This document shows positions 33,009 to 43,510 of a stretch of 64,000 nucleotides of DNA, in pieces. How positions within the stretch are numbered: the first letter of the stretch is position 1; each line of letters begins with the position of its first letter. Source of the DNA: Labia minor. Taxonomy: Eukaryota; Arthropoda; Insecta; Dermaptera; Spongiphoridae. Where the stretch lies: NCBI GenBank assembly GCA_963082975.1, contig OY720346.1, positions 46,291,296 through 46,355,295 of the forward strand, written 5' to 3'. The notes under the pieces were generated by a model. It did not search any database. It saw nothing but the letters and a program-made list of their open reading frames with translations, and had not been told where the DNA came from. Position numbers and translations under genes: made by a program.

Positions 33009-33698
33009 CAATCTAATACCAGACCAAATAAATAGATAGATAGATAGATGTCAACATTTCGTTTCATTTGTGTTGTTTCTAATGGACCGCTTGAACATTT
33101 CATTTCGAATTATATATGTGTGCTAATAAATTATATTCAGTAGTGATTTAAATTGAATATTTTGATTGATATTACTTACTATTTGTGAATATTAGTGAAA
33201 ACAAAAAATGTGCTTATATACTTTTGAGGTTAACTATCCGTATGTATTATTTATTGATATAAATTAATTATTTAATATAATTAACACTAAATATTATTAA
33301 ATTATTAATGTTAAATACTTATTATTATATATTATTATTAATAATATATTATTATATTATTTAAATTTATATTAAATGTATATATTAAATATATTTTATT
33401 ATATAAATATATTAATTTTCAATTTTTAATATTAATTATTGATATCTAAGATCAATCTAAGATTCTTTTAGTTTAAATTTGATGACTATTAATGGTACTA
33501 TTCAATTTCAGTTCTAGTTTTCAAGATGGGTAAAACAAATGCGGAACACTGTAAAAACTATTACAATCGAAAAAAAGCTGCCAAAGAAGCTGAAAAAATT
33601 CGACAAGGCTTTTCCGTAGAAAAACCAATAATTATTTGCATGCAATTAAAAACTATTTTTTTAATGATGCCAAAGAAGTATAACTTCTCACGCGCGTA
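32617..33698. repeat. Region bounded by inverted GAAGTTATACTTCTTT motifs
   Basis: GAAGTTATACTTCTTT followed by AGGCGCG at 32617 is inverted as AAAGAAGTATAACTTC followed by TCACGCGCG at about 33676-33698. Each motif is itself a small palindrome. The region between holds the tRNA-like sequence, AT repeats (32979-33005) and the ORF at 33526. It may be one element with these near its ends, or a coincidence of two copies of a short repeat. No target duplication was found. Confidence 0.35.
32729..32826 (-). pseudogene. tRNA-like sequence (Ala-TGC-like), likely SINE head or pseudogene
   Basis: On the minus strand there is an A-box-like TAGCCTAGTGGGTAGAGCGC and a B-box GGTTCGAATCC. A T-arm GTAGG-TTCGAAT-CCTAC and an anticodon arm whose 7-base loop CTTGCTT would give anticodon TGC are also present. 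The 3' acceptor strand would be TTCAGGC, but the 5' side reads TTCGTCA and does not pair. About 26 extra bases sit between the anticodon and T arms. A normal tRNA is therefore unlikely. Pol III boxes may still work. Confidence 0.5.
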
Positions 33699-33762
33699 CA
33701 TAAGTACACGCACCGCTTTTTTTAATGTTATTAGAATGTATTGTAATTTGAAATCTTCTTGA
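33526..33762 (+). CDS. Small ORF with NAEHC/basic start, possible transposon-protein fragment
   Basis: The frame begins MGKTNAEHCKNYYNRKKAAKEAEKIRQ. It resembles the NAERC-x-x-Y-R-x-RKK start seen in many transposon-encoded or chromatin-associated arthropod proteins. After about 35 residues it loses protein character and ends without a known domain. It might be a first exon, a degraded transposon ORF or chance. Function is not assigned. Confidence 0.3.
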   Translation: MGKTNAEHCKNYYNRKKAAKEAEKIRQGFSVEKPIIICMQLKTIFLMMPKKYNFSRAYISTRTAFFNVIRMYCNLKSS

Positions 33763-33980
33763 AAATTTTACACTGAATTAATAATAATGGTTTAACGGTG
33801 TTGTCGAATAGGTGAAAGATAAGAATATAGAGTCTAATCAGTTGCTATTTCCTCTTTTGTTAACAGACTTGACAGGGAGATGAGTAGACCTCTTTATTTG
33901 TCAGGAATAAAAAAAAATATGAAAGAACCCTTTTTAGTTGGGATAAAGACCACCCTCCGGGGTGGATGTAAAATGAAAGA

Positions 33981-34018
<38 letters not shown>

Positions 34019-34534
34019 ACGAACGAGCCATTTTTCATTCATATAATAAAAATATATGATGATGAAAGAATAGACACAAAAAAATCAAATCACCATTACA
34101 ATCCAAAAGGAATTTTACCTTGTTTTCTTTTTTTTATTTTCGTCAATTAAAATGTTTTAATAATAACGTATAATATATGTATATCTGTCTGTCTATACTC
34201 TTATAGGTATAAACCTTGAAAATTATTGATTTATCTATCTATCTCTAACTTGAAAGTTCCTGTAACTGAGCCTATTTTCTCCTAATCTCCCTTTCATATC
34301 TAATTATATATTATTCTCTAACAGAATTCACCCTTCTAACTAATTTATCTTTTCAAGAGTAAATGTCCTACCCATCTCAAACTTGATTTTATAATTCTAT
34401 CTAATTTCCAGATTTATAAGAAATTATTGATCGTTTGAATTAATTGATAATATATAAAAAATTAACATAATTCTAAAAATATATTATAATGTAAGATAAA
34501 TTTAAAAAAAAAAACTTTTTTAATATATTGCAAA
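33763..34534. other. Intergenic with (GA)n microsatellite
   Basis: Contains an uninterrupted (GA)n tract at 33984-34014 (seen as a Ser-Leu frame on the minus strand, an artefact), A/T-rich sequence, and a short C/T-rich area near 34250-34330. No gene. Confidence 0.55.
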
Positions 34535-34850
34535 GTAGAAGACTCTCTGAGAAAAGAGATGAATAACCTTCTTTATCAAAGAGCCAAACGAAAGTTCGAG
34601 ATTCCTTGGGGGCCGAGGACAAAAAATAGATTGATAATTATTAAAACTTAAATATTTAATGAATAATTCATAAAATATATGTTTTAAGGTCTCAAAAAGT
34701 CGTTTCATTGTTTTAGCGATTAATATTTATCTAATCAAGTGGTCTGCAAAAAGTTTAGGATACCATTACAATGATATTGTACTATTATGTTTGATGGGCC
34801 GCACAAATTTGTTACATGGGCTGTGAGTTGCTCATCCCTACAGTCCCAAA
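34535..34850 (+). mobile_element. hAT-like non-autonomous repeat, copy 1
   Basis: Shares landmarks with 35388-35706 in the same order and orientation. These are aaacgaaagttcgagattcc then ggggccgaggaca, gcaaaaagtttaggatacc, and gatgggccgcacaaattt near the 3' side. GGGCCGC-rich ends facing A/T interiors are typical of hAT MITEs, but no target duplication could be fixed. Confidence 0.45.
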
Positions 34851-35387
34851 CGGTGAACGAACAGTTCTATTAGAACCCCGTGAAAATTTACCTATACAAC
34901 ATATCATATTTTTAATATTATTTTGAATTAATTTTTTTGTTTTTAAAGAAATTTTGATAGAATAGAAATCTTATTAGGAATTAAAATAGAATTCCTTAAA
35001 ATAACATCACTATAACTTCAGGAAAAGAAGATATATAGTAGGGTCTGAGACTCATCGCTTCACTTTAATTCTGAACAGAATGAATTGAAATGTTGAATCT
35101 TGACACATTTTATTTTAATTTTTATTTCCATCTAATCTATTTTCATTATTATAACTATTGTAAAAAATCTTATAAATTACTACTATTACTTACTATTTCA
35201 TTAACTTTAATAATAATAACTTTAAATAAATCAAAATTTTAAAAAAATTAATAAAAATAAAATTATTTCTATAAAATTTTGTTTTATAAATTACTAAAAA
35301 AAATGTAATTCGATAATACTTATATTTTACTTATAAACATTGAAATGAAAACTGTTATATGCGATACCAGAAAATAAAATGGCATTA

Positions 35388-35706
35388 AAACAGAAAGAAG
35401 TAAGCAACCTTTTTAATCACAGGGTCAAACAAAAGTTTGACATTTCTTGGCGGGCCGCAGACAAAAAAAAACAACTTAATAATTTATTAATCTTTAAATA
35501 TTTAATGAACATTTCACAAAATACCATGTCTCTTTGAAAGTTTGAAAACATCAATTATAATGGTTGTAACGATTATTATAATATATATTTAACTTAACAG
35601 TAATCAAAGCACACGTAAAAAGTTTAGGATAGGTACCAATCAAATGATATTGTTGGTGAAATGGTTGCAAAAATCATATCGGCGGGCCGCGGGGCTCACT
35701 TCTGCT
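35388..35706 (+). mobile_element. hAT-like non-autonomous repeat, copy 2
   Basis: Diverged direct copy of 34535-34850. It contains aaacaaaagtttgacatttc then ggcgggccgcagaca, gtaaaaagtttaggatagg, and ggcgggccgcggggctcact. The two lie about 850 bp apart in direct orientation, either as two insertions or as a segmental duplication. Confidence 0.45.
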
Positions 35707-36625
35707 CTAAATATATACCCTGATGCCACCTTCTATGTAATTAATATAATAAAATACATTCTAAGTAATTGGCACTCGAATAAAAAGAGCGTGAATTCAA
35801 TAAAAGGTGGCTGGTCAAGAGGGCCTCCCCTCCTGTTCTGTGAGTGAAGAGTATCTCAAGATCTTAGAAACGAGCAACATTCGAAAAATGGCACGAAGGT
35901 TTCTTTTACTAATTGTCTAGTGATAACCGGATATCATAAAATGATTTCTCAGAATTTCCAAATATACTTAGGAATATATTTTTTTATAGGGGTATACTTT
36001 TAAAGATTTTTTTTTTAAATGAAATTGTTAGTATTACTATAGTACTAATTCATATTAAATGAATTTTTTTTAGATTAACTCTTTTTTTAGCATTTGAATT
36101 TATTTTTTATATGCATTCAAAATGGTTTTATAATTCAAATGAAAAAAAAACCTTTTTACTGATTAATATATATATATATATTTAACATAATCACTTCATC
36201 AAATATTGATTAAATTAATTATGTAAAATCTATTTAATCCGATTATAATTAAATTTTAATTATTAATAATTTTTTTTTTTTGTTTTTTTGAGAGAAATTA
36301 TGGAATGTGGGTGGCATATGTAGGCGTGAGATTGGAAAAAGAGGAGACAAACACAACCTGTGGCTGAGTTATGATTATGATTGAATGGTTTATCCCTTAA
36401 CTCTTTTTCAATTCACCCTTTACATTACTATCTGCTTACTCATTCTCTCACTCTCACTTTTTCTGTTTCGTCTTCTTTCTAAGTGAATAATTTATTAAGC
36501 CGTTTTGTTGGTTATAAAAATGTTTCTAAGGTTCAAATAAGCGAAGAGAGAGATGTCAATCTTTAAGACAATTTATATTCCAATAGCTTTAAACATTCCC
36601 TTTTCTCGTAAACAATTCATTTATC
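35707..36625. other. AT-rich intergenic sequence
   Basis: A/T-rich with T runs; a patch at 36290-36480 is less biased but not open. No supported gene. Confidence 0.5.
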
Positions 36626-36668
36626 ACTATGGACTCGAAAGTTCTTGGCCGCAACGTCCACATTCCTT
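36626..36668 (-). mobile_element. LINE 3' end, very short fragment
   Basis: The segment actcgaaagttcttggccgc matches the LINE 3' ends at 31160 and 22766, also on the minus strand. Only about 40 bp are recognisable. Confidence 0.5.
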
Positions 36669-36882
36669 CAATTATCCATACTCTGAGTTGACTCTTCATT
36701 TAATTAATAAAATATTTGAAATATTTTCCAAATTAAATAATAACACTCAAATACGTCTCGAGGATGACATATATATGGCGCTACCAACTAACCTTCATAA
36801 ATGTAATCTAACATTAGAGATTTCATCAGGATCTGGCTTTTAGTTTAAGTTACAGTTGTTTAAGTGTGGCTTATTTATTTAA

Positions 36883-37110
36883 CCCTTTAACTACGGCGGT
36901 CGTTAATAAGCGATCTGCCTAGTCTGCCTCATATTCCGACGGTTGATAAACATATTTTATATATCAGTGTAAAGAATGTATTTTTTTTGTTTCGTTTATA
37001 ATTATATCAACGAGTATTTATTTATTATATTGTAATTTTTTTACAACTCTCAGAGCAACTCTTCCGGGTAGTTTGGCACTGCGGGCTGCGTTTTACCCGT
37101 AGTTAAGGGG
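36883..37110. mobile_element. piggyBac-like MITE
   Basis: TTAA at 36879-36882 and 37111-37114 flanks a 228-bp segment. It starts CCCTTTAACTACGG and ends with the near-inverse CCGTAGTTAAGGGG. A TTAA target duplication and CCC...GGG tips are the piggyBac signature. No transposase is inside. Confidence 0.8.
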
Positions 37111-37114
37111 TTAA

Positions 37115-37300
37115 AAACAAGGCACCAAGGCACAAGTGAAAGAAATCGATAGACAAATTGAACGAATTAAGCTTAAATTTGTGTTTTGTCACCCGACATA
37201 TAGTCCAGAACTGGCCTCCAGTGACTACTGACTGTTTACATATATTAATAAAATCCTTAGATCAAATAAATGACGCAACTATTTTAAAGTAAAGACAAAC
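37115..37300 (+). pseudogene. Mariner transposase C-terminal fragment
   Basis: Around 37180-37270 the translation reads HPTYSPELASSDY, stop, LFTYINKILRSNK. This matches the third catalytic block of mariner transposases (HPPYSPDLAPSDYHLF) with Asp changed to Glu and an internal stop. The N-terminal two thirds and the terminal repeats are missing. The piggyBac-like MITE lies directly upstream. Confidence 0.7.
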
Positions 37301-37384
37301 CATTCTATGAAAACCTAATTATAAAAATTTATATCTTATCTTATTATTCTAGCAAAAATTATATATATATATATATTTGTATAT

Positions 37385-37565
37385 TTTTGATATATTAAAC
37401 CGCTCGATGGATTTTTTGAAATTCACACGATAGAAAATATTTATAATCTAAAATCGATCTGTATTGGTTTCACCCTCGATTAAAATCAACTTTATTAGTA
37501 TTTTCTTAATTAAAAATAATAAATTTATATGACGTCACAAATTACATCACCCATATTAAAATTTC
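37385..37565 (+). mobile_element. Decayed family A-related fragment
   Basis: Keeps the order gtattggtttcaccctcgat, then aactttattagtattttctt, then one TGACGTCA site (37529-37536), as in the 3' half of family A. The second site is degraded. The ends are not recognisable. Confidence 0.5.
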
Positions 37566-38025
37566 CCACTTGCCATTCTTTTTTAATTGATATTGTATTA
37601 ATATTTTTTTTAATTTAAAATTTTTTAAATTTAATTTCAAAATAAAATTAAAAATAAATGAAGAAAGAAATATTGTTAAATAAGTTTCATCTAATATAAA
37701 ATAATAATAATTAAATAAATTATATTATATCAATTAAAATGTTTTTTAGATTAAATTATAAATAATATAAATTATATTTGATTATTATAAATAAAAAAAA
37801 AATAAAACCTCCTTTCTTAATTAAAATATAAACAAGTACAGGTATAATTTCAGAATTTATATAATAATCAGTAGTAAACCTTGTGGTCAAAACAGTCTAT
37901 AAGCTATTGCTACTTTAAAAAATATAAAACTGAATCCATTTAATTATAACAACATATATGTCGTATATGATATAGGTCAAATATTTTATCAAGTAAATTT
38001 GAATATATTTTTTATCTTGAAATGA
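37566..38025. other. AT-rich intergenic sequence
   Basis: Almost pure A/T sequence, no supported feature. Confidence 0.55.
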
Positions 38026-38205
38026 AAATCCAGTTATTTTAATTAATTTGTACTATTTTAGGAAACAAATTTTTGATGCGTCATTTTTAGAATACCCATT
38101 TAACAATTGTAATAAATAATTAAAAAATCGTCAAATTTTTAAAGTTTATAATAATCAATTGTATAAATTTGTTAAAGGGTAGAGCGATAGCTCGATGTTC
38201 CAGGT
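38026..38205 (+). repeat. Family D single copy
   Basis: Matches the middle unit at about 22297-22476. Shared pieces include ttttaggaaacaaattttt, aacaattgtaataaataatt, and the terminal hairpin GAGCGATAGCTC followed by gatgttccagg. It shows that the 180-bp unit is a dispersed repeat and not only a local tandem array. Confidence 0.7.
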
Positions 38206-39363
38206 ACTGATTTTATTGTATAAAAGGTATTATTGTATAATGTGTATTATGTAATTCAAATAGAAAATATATATTAAAAATACATATAACATATGAATTT
38301 AATTTCCTTAAGTTTTCCAATTTTACATTTCTTTAATTTTTATCTGAGTAACAAATTATTAAGATTATTGTAATCAATTTATATTAAGTTTTTTCATTTT
38401 ATAATTTACTACAATATATATTTAAAACTTTTTATATAATATATATATATTAAATTTAAAGTATAAATTGCAGTGAGTGAAGTTAGCTAAAGTATACTTT
38501 AACTAATAAATTAACAAATAAATTTATGAAAACTTTCACTAATTAGTGTATACACCCTCTATTGTAGATTATCATTTAAAGGATATGACAAATGAAAGGT
38601 GTTAATGAAGGAATCTCATCTTCCATCGTGATATATTGTATATATATATAAATGATTTGATTTATTATAAGTGGAAAAAATATTAAAATAAATAAATAAA
38701 TATAAACTCAAAAACAAACCTGTCAACTAAATTATAAAAGTTTACCTTAAGCGTTATTATTCTTTTATTTTGGAATTAAAGAAGTTGTCATTTGCAACGA
38801 AGTAAACTCACCTAAAACAAAAGAAAAACATTATTAATAAAAAAATTAATAAAATAATATAATAACTATTTAAATTAATTAAAGTTAATTATTTTTTTTA
38901 TTTGATTATATTTTTATTTTAGTTTTATTTATTATCCATTTGAGGACTAAATTAATTTTTAATCACATCTATTTTATTTATATCAAATTATTGAATTTGG
39001 CAAAGATCGATCCATCGACCTCAATTCCGATGGACCAATAAAAATTTTATTAAGTACCTACCGTTTTGTATATTTTTCCTGCAATCAAATAATAAATAAG
39101 ATGATCACTAGGAAAAGGAAATTTATTAGTTTTCTTTTCACCCATCATCCACAGTTTTTCCACCAATCTACTCACATCTCACACACAATATGAAATAGTA
39201 AATGACAGAAATTGAATTTATAATGAGACATTTATTTAACTTTTAGTTGAATGTAGGTTTATATCGAGAAGGTGATGTCAATTTAGACAGAATGATATCC
39301 AATTTGAAAACGTTTTTTTTTTTTATTTTATTTTTATGAAAAATGAATGAGCGTCTGTTGCAG
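38206..39363. other. AT-rich intergenic sequence
   Basis: A/T-rich, no supported gene or bounded element. Confidence 0.55.
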
Positions 39364-39573
39364 GCAAAGGGCCTATAAGTTCCCGAAGGTGAATTCATCG
39401 GTTGAACGGGCAGACGTGTTGTCTCTCCTTTGGGAGAAGCGACATTCTATGTGCTTACTTGTTGGGTAAAATTCCCAACAGGCTTCAACGAATCGATTCT
39501 AATCTCTCAGGAGAAACTCACCTACAAGCTACCCCTACCCCATCTCTTCATCCCCTATCTCTCACAACCTTCA
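39364..39573 (+). other. Candidate exon (splice-bounded, GC-richer)
   Basis: A 210-base block of balanced composition in A/T-rich DNA is preceded by a T-rich tract and gtctgttgcag. It ends cttcag followed by gtaaat, so both sides look like splice sites. No frame stays open across it. One frame is open from 39365 to 39468 and another from 39406 to the end, so it would be an untranslated, partly translated or non-coding RNA exon. It may also be unique DNA. Not seen elsewhere in the window. Confidence 0.3.
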
Positions 39574-42500
39574 GGTAAATTAAATAATATATGTATTAAA
39601 AAAAAAAAATTAAATTAACTTATTAAAAATATATATTTTTATATAAATAATTAAAATAGATCTTCATGAAGACAGTTTGAAATTAAATTAATAAATTATT
39701 TTTATTAATTATTTATTTATAGTTGCAAAACTGTAAAAAAGGTGATAAAGAATTTCAAATAATATTAAGATTATTATTCTATATTTACTAGATATACTTT
39801 TCTCTTCAAATATAAAAATATAAAACATAATTAATAATAAAGCAAAAGATTTTAGTTTTTAAAAAATAATAAAACACAAAAATAAAAACAAGTAACGGTC
39901 TGAAGCTACCAACTGTTTGTTATAAGGATAACAATGTCATATTTGTATTAGTATTAGATAAAACGAACTTCACCTAGAAAAAAACAAAACATTTGAAATA
40001 CATACATACAAAATATATATGCATGAATGAGATAGTATCTATATTGAAATATATTTATAAAAAAAAAAAAAAAAAAAACAGGAAAAAAGCTTATAATTGA
40101 ATGAATTTGAGATTAATAATTTATAATACGAGTATAGAATAAATATGCCCACTTTCTATTCGATAATGTAAAAGTTTTCAATATATATTTTTTTTATCAT
40201 TTGTTTTGGAATCAATAAATAAAAAAAACTTTGTCTTCACTTATAATCTTCGTTAAAGCTATTTTTTACCTTTCTTTCAACTTTTTCGAAAGTAAATTAT
40301 AGTAATAGGGTAAAAAAAAGTTGAGATTATGACAGATGTCCACCCCCCCCCCTCGAATTTAACGTGGTTCATTTTTTTCTTTTTACTTTTTCTTTGTAAT
40401 GTGTAAATTGATTTTTATCCTTTGAAAGCAAAGGCTTAAAGAAAAGTTATATAAATGTCATCTATGAAATTAATAGATTAAACTGTAGACATTAGTTGAA
40501 AATGTTTGAAAAATTATGTGAATTCAAATTAAACTTAAAAATGTAAAATTTAATATAAGAATATTTTTTAATTAAACAATCCGTGAAATTTCGAGTTTAT
40601 TGGTATGTTTGTTTATGCGCATTTCATCTCTTACGTCATCATTAGAAGCTTCCCACTTTTCTGATGATAGGATAACAATCAAAATGCGCAAAAAGCAAAT
40701 ATATCAAAATTTGAAACTTTTCCATGTGTTAGAGTAAAAATTGTTTATATTTTTTTAAGTTTAATTTTAGTTTATGTCAAATTATCTATTTAAAAATGAT
40801 AATCAAAGAATAAGAATAAATTATTGATTTTTTGAAAAATTTTATATGTTATTGCTCTTATTTATGAAAAATGTTATAATATTTTTTAAATATATTTTAT
40901 ATTGATTACAAATTAATATTAATAGATATCTTTAATATAAAAAATGTTCAATAAATATAGTTATAAATATCGTATACATATATTTATACATTTTGTAAAA
41001 ATTATACAGGTAAAGTATACAGATATGTTTCTTAATTGTAAACTTCCATTTCATTTAGAATTTCTAAAAGAAAAATAATAATAAATAAAATAAAAGGCAT
41101 TAATGGTGGATGAAAATATTGCTTAATTTTTTCAAACCTTATTTTTTGGAACAGATTTGAACATAAAATATGAAATTTACTGAATAACATATAGTATATA
41201 TATAAATCTGAAAAGGTCATTTTAATTTTGCACATTTTGAATCCTCTTTTTGATGGGCCTCGTGCCAGAGTTGGTCCAATCTCATCAGATTTGCTGTCCG
41301 AGAGGCCACTATAAATGCTATATTGGCATTCAAACCAAATCGAGCCGATAAGATCCAAATTATTTGTCACAATAACGCCTCTTAAATTCATAACAAAGAT
41401 TAATCAATTAACAATGGAAATTCATACATTAATTTTGACTTTAATTTATATGTATAGACAAGCATAGAAGACTAAATATAGAAATTAAAGTAATATTTTC
41501 GATCGACAAAATTTTAAATCACCATTTCAATAAAAACATGTCTCAATTTTATTTTTTTAAATATTTTTTTATACTAATTTAGTGATATTTATATAACTTG
41601 ATTAAATATAATAAATTGATATAATTAATTAAAAAATTAATTATAAATATAAATTTGATTTACAATATTATTTTAAATTTGAATAATAATGTTATATAAT
41701 GAGTATTTTATTTGGATAAGATTAAAGAATAAATAAAAAAAAAGTTCTACTAAATATATGAAACTATATTGAAAGATCTTTTTTTTAATTAATAATAAAA
41801 TCGATAATCTATTGAGTGCATTTATTAACAGAATTTTTTTTTGCTAATGTGATTTTAGCATATTAGAGCAAAGGACTTTGTGTTGAATCTATAAATTGAT
41901 TAGCATGTCTGTATGTCTTGTTCCTAAAAGCAAATCAATTAAAATTTTAAAAATTCATTAAATGTAAAAATGAATACCAATTTATAAAAATAAAAAAAAA
42001 ACAAAAAATAAAACAAACTTTATTTATAAACACATTATACAATGAATGTGCAAAATAAACAACTTCCATTTGCGAAATCTATTGGGATTGGTCGGGAAGA
42101 GAGGTGGATGGGGATACATGGAGATCGATTTTGCCTGAATGAGGAAGGGATAGGAGAGGTGAAAGTGTAGTGAATGGATGGAGGGACCGAAAGTGGGAAA
42201 TGGTGGATGGTGTGCACGTTTTGAGGTCAAAAGCAAATGTTATTTGGAATTTAAACTATTCGTAAATGTATGCAAATCATTATTTTCAATAGCAAATGGA
42301 ATTGTTAGCTGGCTAAATATCCACTCACTTAACGGCTATTGATTTAAAAGACAATTGAGGAATTTACAAATTGTTTTTTTTTTATTTTATTAAAGATTGT
42401 TTTCTAAATTTAGCATTAACAACGATACAAATTAAATTATTAATATTACAATTAAATATGAAGAAAACAATTAAACTTAAAATTGACAAGTATCGATTAC

Positions 42501-42729
42501 ATAAAACTCGAATTCAAAAGTTTTAAAATATTTTTTGGATATTATTTTCAAAATTTGATGGGATTGAAATTGCGAGATTTTGGGTATGATTCTGTGTGGC
42601 CAAGTAGAAGTAGAATGGGAAATAATGCTTTACTAACTGTGTTTAGAAGTTTTGACGTAACCAAAGCACTGCCTCTGACACTATCAAATGTAGTGTATAC
42701 TTCCTGAGGGCAAGTGACTCTATATTACA
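39574..42729. other. AT-rich intergenic sequence
   Basis: Contains an A run (40059-40078), a C run (40343-40352), a mixed patch at 41230-41390 with a minus-strand frame I cannot assign, and a G/A-rich patch at 42060-42230. No gene could be supported. Confidence 0.5.
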
Positions 42730-42818
42730 CGGACTAAGATACAGAATTCCATAATTTCGTTTCCAATATTCTCTTGAAAATGGTGCTAAAAATGACTCCG
42801 AAACGAAGAGATTCAAAT
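42730..42818 (+). repeat. Dispersed repeat copy 2
   Basis: Diverged match, same orientation, to 2479-2555. The longer unit may start near 42590. Family not recognised. Confidence 0.4.
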
Positions 42819-42888
42819 ATTATTAACCAACATAAAAACTAATTAACAAAACTATCACTAAAGTTATATGATATTATGTTTTAATTCT

Positions 42889-43510
42889 TTTTTAACGACC
42901 GACGATAGTAAGGGAAGTATTGTTTTCACACCAAATTTCACATGTGGAGATTTTTACATATCTCCACGAATCATGCATTTTCTAAACAGAAAAAAGTATT
43001 TTTAGCATGATGTCTGTCCGTCCGTCCATATAGATATGTACAGCCTGAACGGTTCAACGGATTTTGATGAAATTAGGTATATTTACTTAATGCATCAGTC
43101 GGATGAATTGATCAACTTTTGGTGCAAATCCGGAAACCGGAAGTGGTAGTATTAGCGATCGACGATAGGAAGGTAAGGGTTATTTCCGCACCAAATTTCA
43201 CATAAGATTTTTTACATATCACCACGAATCATGCACTTTGTGATGGTTTTATTCTCGAGAAAAATCATCTTTATTAGTTTTTTTCTTTATTTAAAATTAT
43301 ATGACGTCATCCAGCCATTCATGACGTCACAACCTGGTCTTACATATATATTATAAATAAAATAAAATTAAAAATATTTATGTTATATCCATATCTGTTT
43401 TTTATTACATTAATAGATATATTAAAATTATTTAAAATTGTTTCTGTAGCTGGAAATTAATTTATTTCAAACCGTCGGTCGGTTCGGACCTGGCCACAGG
43501 TCAACTTATT
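42889..43510 (+). mobile_element. Family A HINE-like element, complete copy
   Basis: ACGACCGACG (42895-42904) is mirrored by CGTCGGTCGGT (43473-43483). The hairpin GACCTG-GCCA-CAGGTC (43487-43502) and aacttatt end it. A short gtccgtccgtcc repeat, the gatgaaattaggtatattta block, accggaagtgg and TGACGTCA pairs (43302 and 43322) lie between in the usual order. Non-coding. Confidence 0.8.

Noticed and set aside
33860..34042. Minus-strand ORF with Ser-Leu repeats
   Set aside because: Produced by a (GA)n microsatellite.
41032..41391. Minus-strand ORF of 119 codons
   Set aside because: Only a short part has balanced composition; no recognisable domain, and the C-terminal half is A/T-driven.
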